From assembly GCA_023627715.1 (NCBI GenBank), contig JAMAHW010000001.1, positions 1-64,000 of the forward strand: a stretch of 64,000 nucleotides of DNA. Reading direction: 5' to 3'. The stretch is from Periconia sp. R9002 (taxonomy: Eukaryota > Ascomycota > Dothideomycetes > Pleosporales > Periconiaceae). A program made the position numbers and the translations under genes. Position 1 is the stretch's first letter. The number at the start of each line of letters is the position of its first letter. The notes below the pieces were generated by a model, which was not told the origin of the DNA, ran no database searches, and saw only the letters and a program-made list of their open reading frames with translations. Positions 35,959-47,307 of this stretch are shown one piece after another.

Positions 35959-37617
35959 GAGAAGCCAAGCGGCAGCTTGTCCAGGTACATGTCTCTCCCT
36001 GTCATTACCTAGCTATGTAGCGTACCCTATACATTCTGTACAATAAATACCTACATGGTACCTACTACACCATGTCCGACTATGTACATGGATGGGGTCG
36101 CGGAAGCCTTCCGAGCCTACAAGCCTCGGGCTTGAAAAGGTATCTGACAGGTTGCCATCTGACGGCCGTGGGCTGAAACGAGGGCATAAATCTAGTCAAT
36201 GTATTCAGAACATCAACGTCCTTTTGGGTCGGTCCATTTCATGCAGCCCTTTACGGAATCACATTCCTACTCGTACAGCAGCATGTAGCTTACCTACATA
36301 TCTACCATTATGCTCTCAAGTACCGTGGTGCGGAGGGAATTGCAATCCACCCGCCATCGTGTATCATGTATTATGGATCCGGACATGCAACAACAAGAGG
36401 CAGGGTTGTCAAGATCCGTTTCGTCCGAGTGTATGGAGGTGTAGAGGTTCCAGTCTCTACATAGCTCCGTTGGCTGTTATCATGGAATTGATGCCGTCCG
36501 GGACATTTTGTCAGGTCGCCGAAAGGTACTAGAGGCGTAGTAGGTGGCTAGTAGAGTCCGAATGCAGGTACCCGCGGGCCGTGGAGCTTCGAAACAGGAC
36601 TGACCAAGCAACCTGCTGCAGTCGCCGATTATGCATGGTCAATGGGGGAACGGCTTCAAAGCGAGACATGCAGTCTATCAGTGAGTTCGAAAGAGGTTCG
36701 TACTTGAATTGATTAATGCGTTTGCTACAGGTATAGGTACCTAGGTAGGTAGCACGGTCTACTGGAGGAGCCAGAACAGACATGGGGGCCAAAGGAGAGA
36801 CTAGCAAGTCATTCCCCCCACATCGGCGTTACCGTCGTCAATCATTCTTCACACGGTGCGTTTCGACCATCAAACACATAAACCGTTGCATTTGTGCTTG
36901 TATACATATGTACCTGTGTATGTACCCATCTGTGTGCCTCTTTGACGCCAAGCACTACCCGTTCGTCTGTCCTACAGAAACACCGTTACATGTAGCCAAT
37001 TGGGGGTCAGGGGCGCACAGAACCAATAGCAAACCCCCCCGAACCCCCCTTCTCTTCGTGTTGGAGCGACTGGTAAAAGTTTGCAGTGTTCGGAGCTACA
37101 TGTAAGACCGTTTTTAGGTACAAATGGGATACTGGGTGGTGCATGCGTGTATTGTACACATTGCACCGTGTAGAATCCAGCTTGGTTGGTTTGGCTGATC
37201 GGACGGATGGAAACTAAAACCACCACTTATCGTGCTTCCTTTCCCCCACATTGCAACCATCTACCTAGTCTCACCTACCTATGTAGGGTACATGTACCCT
37301 CCCCCGCCACCTCTATTCACCTCTTCTTCTCCCTACTTTCCCTTCCCTCTCTGCCATTTCCTATACCCATCCTACCTCGCCATTCAAACCCCCGCGAACC
37401 CCCCAAGCCTCTTCACCGTGTCATTCTGCTTTGCATGTGACAGGCGTCACCAGACCCTCCCCTCCGCACTTCCGCTCCCATACCACAACCTTTATTTACC
37501 ATTGCTATCCCCAGCAATCCCCATCGCCCTTGGATGTTACTTTAGCCATTCTATCTCATCTACAATCGTAACCTCGTTTTTTTCCTGCTCCGAAAAGTCC
37601 CCGCTGCGTTGCCTACC

Positions 37618-38757
37618 ATGGCCATCCCCGCTATCCCTCCGCCCAATTCAAGAGAACTTCTGCCTCCGCTCCTCGCCTGCCTAGCAACCGCCAGCGTATC
37701 CAAGCAGCCCCCTCCTGCGCTTCTTCCTCTCTTATCGCCCATTCTGCGCCAGCGGGTACAACTTCTAGCCTCCGATGATTGGCTCTCTCTCCTCTGTTGG
37801 GATCAGCAGGCAGGCTCTCGACTTCCGCAGGTCGTAAGCAACATTCACGTCGAACCCCACCCGGCGTCTGGTGAAATCGAAGTCGAGGATCCCGATCAGG
37901 TCGTCTATCGCCGTTCCGATCCCGAAACGTTACACGCGAGGCTTATCTTGGGCGAGTATGGCATCGTGCCGGCATATTTGTGGTGTACAGGAGGTGACAA
38001 TGGCAACCGCTGGGAACTGGCCGAGTTAAGGGGGTTGGACGATGCGGACGATGGCACAGAATGGTATTCGAGCTTGGCCGAAGCCAATGAGGCAGGCTTC
38101 CGGCGGAAACCAGCAAAAACCAACGGTCGTGCAAACCACATGACCATAAATGTGCAGCCAGAGCCCGCCCAGAAGGACGAGGAAGAGGATGATGATTCCT
38201 ATTGGGCTGCATACGATAGGACCCCGGGAAGGACACCGCACAAGCAATCCCCTGCCCCGCCTGCAAATGCCAGGGTCCAAGTCGGCCCTACTCAGACCGA
38301 ACTGGAATATTTTGCAAGATATGCATCTGAAGTCCAGCCTGCAATGGACCCTCACGATCCAGACGAGGAGGCCGTACCGCCCGGAGAATCTACTCTCAAC
38401 GGCAATTCCTTTGACCTTGGTCGGGACGCATCAAACTTGCCTGAGACTACCGATGCTGAGCGAAGGGATTCAGCTCGCGACGTCAAGTCGAATGATACAC
38501 AACCGGTTGAACAAGTGGATTACAATGCCCTGAATCATCCTCGCCCCTCCTCATCTGCCTCATCTAATTCGGTGGAAAAGTTGGAACGAGAGGCAGAAAA
38601 CAGCAGTCAAACTGAACTTGCCATCAAACAGCATATCAGCACCGATCTGAAAAGCTTGTTCCGCTTGGCAAGAGCTTCCGGGATCGATCGCGAAGAGTTT
38701 GAGAGAATTATCAAGAGAGAATTAGAAGTTCTTCCTATGCTGGAACAGGATGATTGA
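37618..38757 (+). CDS. Acidic protein of unknown function (379 aa)
   Basis: This is a single-exon gene starting MAIPAIPPPNSRELL, 379 residues. The N-terminal 55 residues look helical and hydrophobic (LLPPLLACLATASVS, LLPLLSPILRQRVQLLA), a possible interaction module. Residues 60-150 form a compact mixed region (NIHVEPHPASGEIEVEDPDQVVYRR, split here only by its charge pattern; LILGEYGIVPAYLWC). A long acidic Ser/Pro/Asp-rich linker follows (KDEEEDDDSYWAAYDRT). The C-terminus is a helix (KQHISTDLKSLFRLARASG, then EEFERIIKREL). No known catalytic motif or membrane anchor is seen. I do not recognise a family. Coding character is clear from length, codon use and the pyrimidine-rich leader. Its neighbour downstream, SPC2, is convergent. 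Confidence 0.8.
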   Translation: MAIPAIPPPNSRELLPPLLACLATASVSKQPPPALLPLLSPILRQRVQLLASDDWLSLLCWDQQAGSRLPQVVSNIHVEPHPASGEIEVEDPDQVVYRRSDPETLHARLILGEYGIVPAYLWCTGGDNGNRWELAELRGLDDADDGTEWYSSLAEANEAGFRRKPAKTNGRANHMTINVQPEPAQKDEEEDDDSYWAAYDRTPGRTPHKQSPAPPANARVQVGPTQTELEYFARYASEVQPAMDPHDPDEEAVPPGESTLNGNSFDLGRDASNLPETTDAERRDSARDVKSNDTQPVEQVDYNALNHPRPSSSASSNSVEKLEREAENSSQTELAIKQHISTDLKSLFRLARASGIDREEFERIIKRELEVLPMLEQDD

Positions 38758-39323
38758 GCATGTATTCTGAACGAACCTACTTTCATAGACAGCGTCGAAC
38801 GTTAACGGGAAGAGATTGAACTTCAACTGGATACCATGGCACGCATTTTCTTTTGGCATCATGATCGCGTTGCGGATTTTGACCTTGCTATTGCATTACA
38901 AGGGCGTACTTTTTATTCGGGCATTCTCGGAGCGTATGAAATCTTTACGACTTGACTTTTAGGTCAAGACCCTTAGATACAAATAAATTGAAAACATTCA
39001 ATTTATACGTGAGCATGACATCGTTAGTTCCCGTTGAGATGATTATGCTCAAATCAAGATCTCCCACTGGATTATCTGTCTACATGATGATTTTACATGG
39101 ATACTTCGTCACTTCGATAGCACAATTTGTGCTTCTCTCGCATAGTAAAAAACTAGCCAAGGGAAACAGGATTAGTACCGCAAAATACTATACTCATCAT
39201 CCCGTTTTCCCAACCAGTTTCCACTGTCTGTACCTGCGTCTACAAAACATACAAGACCAGGATGTGATCGTGACAACCACGAGCGGGCAAATTTTTTGTT
39301 CATCTCTCTCCTCTGCTCAACGC
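38758..39323. other. Spacer between convergent genes
   Basis: This is the AT-rich shared 3' region of the acidic-protein gene and SPC2. I see no gene. Confidence 0.65.
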
Positions 39324-40126
39324 TCATGCCTTCCTTCTGCGCCCACTGCCCGTAGATACCTTTGCGCCGCTCGCCTTCAACTGTTCCAGTACATCAATCG
39401 CATTGTTACCAGTGACATTCAAGACCCTCTCCGTCTCACTTCCCCGGCCAATTTCCTCGATAACATTGTTTGGATCCGCGGCACCAATGACCGGGACCTC
39501 AGAGGCGAGCCATTGCTGGAAAGGCTTCGCCACAAAGTACCCATCCGCTGTAAACCACCGCGTCATGGGCGCGCGAATGTGAATCTTCTGCTCGGGGTTC
39601 GAGCTTGTCGGCGCGGGGGTGAAGAACACATCAGCCTCGTAGACGGGGATGTGCTTTTTCGTAGACGACGCAATGCGAACCTGGAATCACAACGTCAACT
39701 TCCCACGTACACGCACACTTTTCCCTCCCGATTCAAAAACTTACCCTGCCCGTCTTGCCTTCTCCCTCGTAAACAGTCCCCGCCTCCACAAACCACAGCC
39801 AGTAGCTGAAAGCCGAGTTCAAGATGAAGTATGCCACCACCGCAGGCGCGGTGTAGGGCTTGGAGGCTTCCCAACCGAACTTCCAGTCGTAGGCGAAGAG
39901 CGCGCCGGCGATGATGACGGCGCTGTAGCCCAGGACTAACCGCACATCCGTCTGCTTGTGGATCTGCTTGAACTTGAGCGTGTGGAAGTAGGCGGGGAGA
40001 GCATCGTCGGTCGTGTTCTTCAAGTCTGCGGATCGTGGTTAGCAGTGGGGAAGCTTGTCATGAATGGGTGCGAGTTGCCGACGTACCGGATAGCGAATGC
40101 ACCGCGATTTTATTAGCAGCCGCCAT
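39324..40126 (-). CDS. SPC2: Signal peptidase complex subunit 2
   Basis: Exons 40087-40126, 39745-40025 and 39324-39680 (introns 61 and 64 nt) give 225 residues. The short cytosolic N-terminus (MAAANKIAVHSLSDLKN) is followed by DVRLVLGYSAVIIAGALFAY and then, after a short lumenal loop, by YTAPAVVAYFILNSAFSYWL. These are two membrane helices close together, with both ends in the cytosol, as in the SPC25/SPC2 family. The C-terminal half carries RAPMTRWFTADGYFVAKPFQ, the conserved cytosolic part. SPC2 is a non-catalytic subunit that helps couple signal peptidase to the Sec61 translocon. Its length matches the family. The gene is divergent from EMC3 with only 258 bp between the starts. Confidence 0.9.
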
Positions 40127-40384
40127 GTTTGACCTCGCAACTGGGTAATTGAAGGCAACACCGTTTGTATTATGAGTTGTTGAAGTGGAACGAGCGAAGT
40201 GTGCGCCGTTGCGGTGGTGAGCTTTCGGTGGTGAGCAAGGTGTTAGGTGTTCACAACTTAAAGCAACGCCCGCCGTAGACCCCCATGTCGCCGAGATATC
40301 CCCACAACTTCTAACCTCACTCTACTCCACCACGCAACCTCATTTCCATTCCCCATCACCCTTCACCACGCCTCTGCCGCAAAG
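40127..40384. promoter_or_regulatory. Putative bidirectional promoter of SPC2 and EMC3
   Basis: 258 bp separate the two start codons. Neither side shows a TATA box. The EMC3 side is C/A-rich, leader-like DNA. Direct repeats GGTGGTGAGC occur near 40210-40240. I found no clear unfolded-protein-response element by eye. Confidence 0.6.
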
Positions 40385-41354
40385 ATGGCCCAACCCGTGG
40401 TGCAGACCATCCACAGGGATCCAGCCCTATTGTACGTATCTCCCATCCTTCCACCCTCCCCACCTCCGCGCTGACAGCAATTGCAGCTGGTGGATCCTCC
40501 TCCCCATCACGGTCGTCATGATCCTGACGGGTATCCTGCGCCACTACGCCATGACGCTCCTCCAGACGCCGCCCAAGAAGCAATCCCTCGCGCACCTCCG
40601 CCAGCAGCGCTCCCTCGTCCGCGGCGTCCAGCTCCGCACCAACGCAAACGTCCTGTCCCCCGCCTCCTTCCAGGCCCGCAAAGCCTACATGGTGTCGGCC
40701 TACCAGGAAGGCAAGTTCCTCGCCGAGCCCGAGAACAGAGGCAAGCCCAGACCGAATCCTATGTCGGACCCTGCAGCCATGGAGGGCATGATGGGCATGA
40801 TGAAGGGGAATATGGCTATGATGATCCCCCAGACTTTGATCATGGGGTGGATTAATGCGTTTTTTTCGGGATTCGTCATCAGTACGTATTCCATTGGGCA
40901 AAAGTTTCCTTTTGACCGCTTTCCCTTGGATTTATGTGTTTGCTAACTGCCGAAAGTGAAACTTCCCTTCCCGTTGACGCCCCAGTTCAAGTCTATGCTT
41001 CAATCGGGTGTCGGGACGCGCGATCTGGACGTGAGGTGGGTGTCGAGTTTGTCCTGGTACTTTTTGACCCTGTTCGGTCTGCAGCCGGTATACAACTTCA
41101 TTCTCGGAAGCAACAACTGTACGTTATTCCATTCCCGCTTTTTTGTTGTCAGATCATGTTCGACTAACAAACAACCAGCTGCGAATCAAGTCACGCAGCA
41201 GATGGCCATGTCCAACCCTGGCGCCGGCATGATGGGTCCCGAGCAGGATCCGGACAAGCTCTTCCTTAACGAAGCGGAGAACCTAGAGGTGCTCGAGCAC
41301 CACTGGATCTTGGAGGGTGTTGAGGATCGTTTGGTCGCTAAACTGACTGCGTAG
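40385..41354 (+). CDS. EMC3: ER membrane protein complex subunit 3
   Basis: Exons 40385-40431, 40487-40881, 40957-41118 and 41179-41354 (introns 55, 75 and 60 nt) give 259 residues. EMC3 belongs to the Oxa1/YidC/Get1 insertase superfamily and lines the membrane groove through which the EMC inserts tail-anchored and multipass proteins. Seen here: the N-terminal helix FWWILLPITVVMILTGIL, a basic coiled region (RHYAMTLLQTPPKKQ, HLRQQRSLVRG), a Met-rich stretch (GMMGMMKGNMAMMIP) leading to helix 2 (GWINAFFSGFVIMKLPFPL), DVRWVSSLSWYFLTLFGL as helix 3, and the tail HHWILEGVEDRLVAKL. The Met-rich cytosolic loop is a known feature of EMC3. The length matches the family. Confidence 0.95.
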
Positions 41355-44300
41355 AAAGAAAAGCTACAGGGGGATTTGGTGAATTTTTTTTTTTCATTTC
41401 GTGCAATGGTCGTCTTGGATGTTTATACCTAGTCCAAAAATCTGCATTGGAGGCTTGTGTCGTTGAGCTTTCTCTATCCTAGTAAGATACGACGGTCTAT
41501 CCTCATATGATTGCACTACATGAAGCTATAAAAGAAGAAAATGTAATAAGATACGCATATCACGTACGCAAACAGTTGGCTGTGTGCCCGTCCTGGCCGA
41601 GAACGGTACCTAGTGTTTCCCCCTACCTGCGTCGATACCCAGGGTAGCAATACTCTGTGATGATCAACTCAGAATTCATTCATAATATACGCGCTGCCCA
41701 CCAAAACACTCTATGATCGCGAGGAAATGCATTTGCCTACGGGTTATCAACACAGTTATACGCTTGCCTATGTACGACCATCCAATCTTCCATGCTTCGT
41801 TCTGTCTGTCTCATATTTTATGTAACATTATATGTAGCACTAGCTGGCAATCGCACGAAACCGAAACCTTTTCTCTTTTCTTTTCTTTTTCTTTCTTTAA
41901 AAGCCTAACTTTTTTCCTTTCTCACATACACAGGTTATATACATGTAGATCAAATCGCTCAACCTCCTTCCTTCCTTCCTCCCTTCCAACTTACCAATTT
42001 TCGCACATACATACCTAATCGTCCATATATACATATAGAAGCCCACACATCCTCCCCTCTACCTCTCTCGATTCCCAACTCCTCCACTCTGGCATTTCTA
42101 TCTGTATGTATGTAGGCATCAACATCAATGCCATGATAAATTCCCCTTCCCTATCACCTACCCACCACACCTGCCCCTCTACACACAACCCACCCCCGCA
42201 CAACCCCTACAGAAAAAGAATAACAATAAAACAGAGACTGAGATTTACCACACTTTTCTCCTCTGCCCTTCTTACCCAACAAATGTATAGTACAAGATCT
42301 TCGCTCGCTTGCTCGACACGACACACGCGTGGATAGATAGGTGGTTGGATGGGATATACGGTACGATACTCTTGTATTGTATTCGTGGATATTTTTTATC
42401 GTGGGGTTGATGTAGATCCTGCAGAGGAGTAAGAGCATGTGAAATCGTTGACAGGGGTAGATATCATGGATTTCCAGGTGATGTTTTATGTACTTAGGAT
42501 CAACCTACGAAAAAGTGTGCAGTACGTGGCAAAGGTGGAAGTCAACAGCACGAAGGAACCAAAACTTCATCCTCCCCCGTTTTTCCGTTTATATAAGAGG
42601 TAGGTGGAAGAAGGATCAATAGTACGCCCACGTCTCTCTCGCCGAGTCTTCTTACGTCCGGGACGAGTAGAGCAGTGTCGTTCCTGTGCGTTTATCCCGC
42701 TTGTCTGTCTGTGGACATTGATGTGTGTGAAAGAGAGTTTTGGGTCACGGGGTTCAAGGATTACAATTATTATGTATAGGTATGAGTGCGTTGTGAGGTA
42801 GTGGGTGTTGTCTTTTCAAGGAGGAGAAGAAGAAGAAGAAGCGACAGGAGGGAGGGAGGGAGGGGAACTGGAGGTTCGTGGCGGGAGAGAAGGGTGAAGA
42901 GATGGATATGGGTAGAAGGGTAGCTAGGGTCAGGGAGGGAGTTTTTATTTGGGGGGGGGGGGGGGGAGGGGTTAGTGTAGATTTTATTGTTGCGATTGTG
43001 GTATATATGTAAAAAGAGATCAATGGAAAGATGGGTATTGGTTAGAAGGTGCAGAGTAGGGAGGACTGGAAGTTCTGGCTTGAATGTTGGCGGAATGATG
43101 GTGTTGGAGGGTTGATGGCAATGTTGGACTAGGGGAAGTATTGAGTGAATGATAGAACATCCCTATGTCGCTGGTACAAAGCCAACCCCACGCCACCAGG
43201 GTGGTTACAGTACACTGTTATTGTCTCAGAATGTCACACCACATGATATCTCGATAACAAGCAACTCTGCATTCGGAGTTTGATCTCCCTGTGTCTCACA
43301 TGCACCCTCTGAAGGTTCCATAGCGGTATGCTCTGACTCTACTAAAGCAGGATGAAAAAGGAATGTAAAGCTTTGAACAACGGCGAGACGAAATTCATGT
43401 GGCATCTGAGAATGTGTAGAGCCTGTTCACATTAGGTATCTTTCCCGCCATTCTTGCGTGATCCGCAATGATAATGCTCGCCGAAACCTTGTGGCTGGTA
43501 GGAAGGTTTCGTCTATGGAGTGCGGCATTGACGGGAGAGTAAAGTTTGGGCGATAGATAGGGGGCAGGATACGAGTACTATCGGATTTGCTGAACATAGC
43601 ATGTCTGGTTCGGCCGTGGATGATGGATTGAGGATGTGGTTGGGTGGTGTGTACGTAGGCGTTGTAGGCTCGGACTTTGATAGTAAACACTTTCGGCGGA
43701 CGGGTTTTGGACTTCATAGGGTATTGTGTTTTGTTTAATATGTACCTGAGGCAGTTTTCAGCATGATGTATAGTCAATCTGGTACATGAAAAAACGAGGA
43801 AATCATGGTATAGTGGTCACCTTTGATGTCTACGGTAATTCAATTCCACGCCTACCTTCGTTTACCATACCAAGACAGTCTCACCAGGAAACAAAAAATA
43901 ACAGAAACACTTCTTCAAAGGGCGGTCCCAAATCCAATCTTCGAACGGCCGTGTCCTCGAGTGATTCGTCCACGTAAAATCTTCCACCGCACTTTTCCCA
44001 CCGCACAGTTTTGAGCCTCACTCTCAACATGCATGTACATGGGTGTTTTTAACCGCGCCTCCTTCATTCTCAGCTACAAACAAACAACAAGCAAGTACAT
44101 CCAATCATTCTCTATTTGATGACCACCTCCTTTAAACATGCTTTCAGGGAGGAGAGGTGCCCCACCCACAGGGCGGAGCCGCGCAGCCCCTTGACGTCGC
44201 CGGCCGTCAAAAGATCCGGTGTCTGCAGATGCAGACGCAGATAAGCACAGGAGCAGCGACGCAACCTCATAACCTTGAATCAGGGAAGAAAGGAAAAAAA

Positions 44301-47300
44301 ATTGTCGACACAGTCAAAGTGCTATGGCCCAGGAAGTAAGGTTGACTTTGAGGCAGATTTGCAAACGCTACTTTTTTTAAATGAGAAAAAAAGGGGGAAA
44401 CAATGGAACGAAATTGATACCAACAAAAACATTGAAAAATGTCATGTTGTCAGAGTATCAAATCAGAAGCCCCCCACACCCACCAGGGCACAGATTTCGT
44501 ACGTGCCAGATTCGTCAATAAGTGCTTAAACGATCTTGAAACGGGAGAGTAGGTAAAAGCAGGGGAACGTCGTAGCGAAGGTGGTCAGAATCTACCTGTC
44601 ATGTCATGTCGAATCATGTCATTGCGTACGGCTTGGTTAAAGGACGGTGTATGCAATGCCGGGGGGGTTGCTGCCTATATGGCTGCATTTTCATTTGCCT
44701 GCTTGGGTAGAAGGGTGTTTGCCTTCTTCGTTACTTTGTTGCCCTTCCCTCCTTCCTTGTAGGACCTACTTAGGTACTAGTGCAGTGAGTGAATGTGATA
44801 GCCGACTCTCCCCGTCCGGTATTATTGTTTCTACTGCAATAATCATGCATGTGTCCTTGCAGGAGTAACCTGATGATCATCTCTTCCCGTCGGCGCCCTT
44901 CTCTGGGTTGTTCCACGTCTTCTGCAATACAAGGCTGCGGTTCTAATTGGGTGATAATGCGGCTCTCTGTCCTCGTAGATTGATATCTGTCGCAGACCGG
45001 GGAATCCTCGAAGTTGGACTAATTGAGGCGTAGTGAATTGAGCCGTACATGCCGAGCTACGCCCCACGTCCTGCAACCACACGCATGCACGATACAGGAT
45101 ATCGGTATCACGACACAAACTCTGTGCAACGGTCGGGTCTTTAATCCGCCCATACAGACTGTACAGATCTGTACAGATATGTACTGTCCCACGGGCGATG
45201 ATGCAGACGTCAAACGCCGAGATCGTCCTCTCTATGGGTTTGACGCACGAATTCCCAATGCGGTATGACACGCCTAGTTTGGGAGGTCGCAGTGAAAGGG
45301 ACGGGCACACGTTATTGCGTGCAGGCCATTCGAAAGTGCGCGCATTTGTGTGCCCAGGTGTGCGTGAGAGCGCGTGTCATCTGCAGACTGCAGCGCGATT
45401 ACTATCCCAGCATGGAGCGCAAGTTTTTACACAGCGTCATTCCTTCAAGCGAAAGGGGCGCAATCGTAGCTTGGTAGAATCGCCACTGTCTTGTCAATCT
45501 TGATTCCTCCAGGCACTGCTGCTAGCTTGCTGCGCATCTGTCCTGAAGGACTAGAAGATGTTCTCGTATATGCATGCTTCCCCAGCCTCTGGGTGGCTTT
45601 TGTTGCTTTTTCCAACTCTATATCAGGCACTCAGGCACGCACACACACTTTATTGCTTGTGCACGCCATCAAGTACGGCAAGCGCCAAAAATAAGGACGC
45701 GGGCTTAAGGGGAAAAACTTAGCGTATCAGATCTTTTCGTACTGTGAGCTTTGGACCGCAAATCTGGCGACGTTTCGATGGACGTGCAGGTGTTGCAGCG
45801 CGCGCCGCGATCCAACTACCAATCCTACGTAACGTTTTTCAACTGAAGGACTCGGTGGGATATGCGGGGGCGAGAAACCGTGGGCACGGAGGATGTGTGT
45901 GTGAAAGGAGCATTGAGACCGATAGATGGGACGCCCTGGCTTCGTTTCGATCCAACAAAAGATAGAGGATAGCCCGCGCGCGTATGGGGGCGATATTCAT
46001 ACGCACAGTGACGATGGGTTTATAGTAGTAATAACATGGTGGCATCTCGCCGTCGGCGGCGGTGATCCCCAATCGCGAATGCAACACCACATGGATGACA
46101 TGGATCGGTTTTGTTTATTGCCGTTGGAAGCACAGGACATCCAAGGGACGTGGATGCCCTGTCCTCATTTCGTTTTCCATGGCGGGGAGGGAATGAAAGT
46201 TTTACTCCACCATCAATCCTCTTGGGGTCCAAAATACGGTAGAATCGGGGTGTGCGATTTGCAGTTGGGCCAAAGCATTTTGAGCCTCCTTCTTGGAAAC
46301 CTAATAAAGATGGACATCCGACATTGGGATACTTGAAAGGGCCATATGCCCGCTCGCTACCCATGCGCTGAGCTAATCCTTCCCGTGCTGACAAGGTGTG
46401 TTGGATTTCGACATCCCGCGTATCCTGCTGTATAGATAGCAACACGTTCGAGTATGTAGGTGATAGAGTGCTTACCTTGCGGTCCCAAAGAAGATGGATG
46501 TGTAAGGAAGAAGCGCAAGCGAACCTTTGCAAACCCCACGAAGGAATCATCTCACATGAGGAAATTGCCACACAAGAATGCACTGATTTCCGTGCGTGCC
46601 CTAGCAAAAGTGCGAAGGATTCTGTGCGTGATGGATGCAAAATCGGTCCCTGGGTACCGACCCGTGTCCGTAGAGCTTGATATAGAAATGAACACATAGA
46701 TAATATAGATACTGAAACTGCCGAAAAGCGGTTTCACGTGAAAATCAACCATTCAGTCAACATGTCGTACAACATGGCGTATTGAGTACTTGATTCTGAT
46801 CGCCTCGCACGGTAGATCCTGCGACAGGTTCTTGTATCACATCCGGGTAGAAAAGCTTCAATAGAGTGTAGGTGTAGCCGAGAGCTAAAAGTAGCATTCA
46901 TTACATGATGGCTGTGCACAGACTGAACTTCTAGCAGGCAAGTTCTTTGCGCAAAATCTTAGTAGCGATGATGGTATGATGAATGTGAACTATGATACAA
47001 ATCCGTAACTATGAATAGATCTGGACAACAGAATCTTTCCGATGCTGTTCTGTACAAGAATGAAAGTGCATTTTTTTGGATAATCATGGGTGTCGTCAAC
47101 CGAAGAAAGAAAAATGGAGTGAACGTATCCCATGCCCAACCAGAACACCAAAAGGGTATTATACAAAAGAAATTCATGAGTGCGTAAATGATTTTTTTGG
47201 TATGTATTCCAATGTTGCTTCACGTCCCTGGGAGGCGTCAGGTTGCTGGGTCGTATCTCCTTCGCTCTTGAGTGTTTTCATCGTCTGCGTACATTATACA

Positions 47301-47307
47301 TGACAGT
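41355..47307. other. 6-kb stretch without a supportable gene
   Basis: This is the longest gene-free part of the window. The first 1.6 kb is CA- and CT-rich low-complexity DNA. A G16 run lies at 42951-42966. From about 44.6 to 46.7 kb composition looks less biased, and open frames of moderate length occur on both strands (45926-46336 plus, 46020-46697 minus, with no ATG at its left end). Neither shows a domain or a splice-supported extension. A tRNA-like A-box/B-box pair near 43805-43850 is degenerate. Lost, highly diverged or noncoding genes cannot be excluded. Confidence 0.5.
42951..42966. repeat. Homopolymer G16
   Basis: An uninterrupted run of 16 G bases is followed by a further GA-rich stretch. 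Confidence 0.85.

Larger units (their letters stand above)
34650..37617. promoter_or_regulatory. 3-kb gene-free region between divergent genes
   Basis: This holds the upstream regions of the large C2H2 gene (minus) and the acidic-protein gene (plus). It contains a TATA-like element at 35950, an (ACAAG)5 repeat (35805-35829), a homopurine block near 35700, CTAGGTAGG repeats near 35865 and 36740, and a pyrimidine-rich stretch at 37300-37600 that looks like the leader of the plus-strand gene. No open frame shows domain character. Confidence 0.5.

Noticed and set aside
39649..39939. Plus-strand open frames across SPC2
   Set aside because: They are antisense shadows of SPC2 exons, which have consistent splice sites and family motifs.
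43800..43855. tRNA-like A box (TGGTATAGTGG) and B-box-like ATTCAATTCC
   Set aside because: The spacing is about 12 nt too short for a full anticodon arm, and the acceptor stem does not pair. At most it is a remnant.
46020..46697. Minus-strand open frame of 225 codons, with a 136-codon ATG frame on the opposite strand (45926-46336)
   Set aside because: The two frames overlap on opposite strands and neither has a recognisable motif. Chance is the simpler reading; transcript data could change this.
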